Assembly: GCA_011046405.1 (NCBI GenBank)
Contig: DSAR01000002.1
Coordinates: forward strand, 1-5,946
Direction of reading: 5' to 3'
Source of the DNA: Chloroflexota bacterium
Lineage (GTDB): Bacteria > Chloroflexota > Anaerolineae > B4-G1
Length of the DNA stretch: 5,946 nt
Shown here piece by piece: positions 5,524 through 5,946 of this stretch. Position numbers and translations under genes: made by a program. Position 1 is the first letter of the stretch; every line of letters begins with the position of its first letter. A model generated the notes under the pieces. That model was not told the origin of the DNA, did no database searches, and saw nothing but the letters and a program-made list of their open reading frames with translations.

Positions 5524-5946
5524 ATGGCAAAACAGGAACAAGCCTCTCAAGAAAAGCAAGAACGAGACCGTAAGCGCTGGGAGCTTTTACTCCTTCTACT
5601 CATCCTGTTATTGAGCTTTTTGTGCCTACTCTTGATTGCCTGGATAGCGGTAAGGCCATCAGCCACCTGGCAGGTTCAAGCCAATATGCTCTCGGCGTCA
5701 GACCCTGAAGCACTATACGCTACGGTCCTTGAATCTGGCGACCCCTTCCCCCCGCTTCGTCCAGAGATCATGACCCGCCCACCGTGGACCATCGAAACCC
5801 CTTCTGGCACACTCGTGATCTTGCCATCGCTTACGCCGACGCGCCTCTCGGTAGCCGATCTGACCGAAACGCCTTCAGGAACCCCACCCGACTCGCCCAC
5901 ACCGACGACAACCACCACGCCATCCACCACGCCTACACCCACCACC
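5524..5946 (+). CDS. Signal-anchored protein with Thr/Pro-rich stalk, 3' end missing
   Basis: An open frame of 141 codons runs to the window edge without a stop. The first 20 residues are charged and rich in Lys, Gln, Glu and Arg. A very hydrophobic Leu-rich span follows (about 21-43), then a short soluble stretch, then a tail dominated by Thr, Pro and Ser from about residue 101, with five Thr in a row at 128-132. The basic flank predicts N-terminus inside and the rest outside. The hexapeptide ETPSGT occurs at 91-96 and 115-120, with all four nucleotide differences at third codon positions. Such Thr/Pro linkers usually carry a folded domain away from the membrane in Chloroflexota, but that domain lies beyond the window and the function is unknown. 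ATG lies 5 bases after the kinase stop with a poor SD, suggesting co-transcription and perhaps coupling with the kinase. Confidence 0.8.
   Translation, partial: MAKQEQASQEKQERDRKRWELLLLLLILLLSFLCLLLIAWIAVRPSATWQVQANMLSASDPEALYATVLESGDPFPPLRPEIMTRPPWTIETPSGTLVILPSLTPTRLSVADLTETPSGTPPDSPTPTTTTTPSTTPTPTT
5912..5933 (+). repeat. Short direct repeat in the Thr/Pro stalk coding region
   Basis: CCACCACGCC occurs at 5912-5921 and 5924-5933, a 12-base step (four codons), in a low-complexity stretch of Thr and Pro codons. Such tracts can expand or contract in frame by slippage. The repeat probably continues past the window edge. Confidence 0.5.

Noticed and set aside
5620..5630. Lipoprotein signal (Cys34 in the hydrophobic span of the last protein)
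   Set aside because: The residues before the Cys (SFLC) do not match a lipobox and the Cys lies mid-span, so an uncleaved signal anchor fits better.
5676..5945. Minus-strand reading frame rich in Val and Gly at the window end
   Set aside because: It is the antisense of the Thr/Pro codons of the stalk protein. The + strand frame has a sensible membrane span and gene spacing.

Overview
The window looks like ordinary chromosome from a Chloroflexota bacterium, probably Anaerolineae-like. This is an inference from three things: fairly GC-rich coding sequence, the style of the Fmt, RuvC and RuvA proteins, and a membrane-anchored protein with a long Thr/Pro-rich stalk, a hallmark of that phylum. 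No mobile element, CRISPR array, tRNA or rRNA is visible. All genes read on the + strand.

Layout: (1) 1-134 is a short non-coding stretch ending in a good extended -10 promoter placed so close to fmt that its transcript should be nearly leaderless. (2) 135-1094 is fmt, closed by a clear intrinsic terminator at 1104-1136. (3) 1095-1347 is a 253-base intergenic region holding the terminator, an inverted repeat, a second extended -10 promoter and a leader of about 127 nt. The leader contains five 8-nt repeats just before the Shine-Dalgarno of yebC. (4) 1348-3205 is a tight yebC-ruvC-ruvA cluster with gaps of 0 and 10 bases. (5) 3266-5518 encodes a 750-residue membrane sensor histidine kinase with an extracytoplasmic sensor, HAMP, PAS, HisKA and HATPase_c. 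It starts at GTG with a strong SD that overlaps a small hairpin. (6) 5524-5946 is the 5' part of a gene for a single-span membrane protein with a Thr/Pro-rich extracytoplasmic stalk; it runs off the window.

How the genes work together: Fmt formylates initiator tRNA. YebC/TACO1-family proteins assist translation of difficult (proline-rich) stretches. RuvC and RuvA resolve and migrate Holliday junctions, but ruvB does not follow in this window. No terminator or convincing promoter separates ruvA from the kinase gene, so yebC through the stalk-protein gene may be one transcription unit driven from about 1185-1214. Nothing here amounts to a new system. The least explained signals are the octanucleotide array and possible alternative pairings in the yebC leader, and the kinase/stalk-protein pair attached to the ruv cluster.
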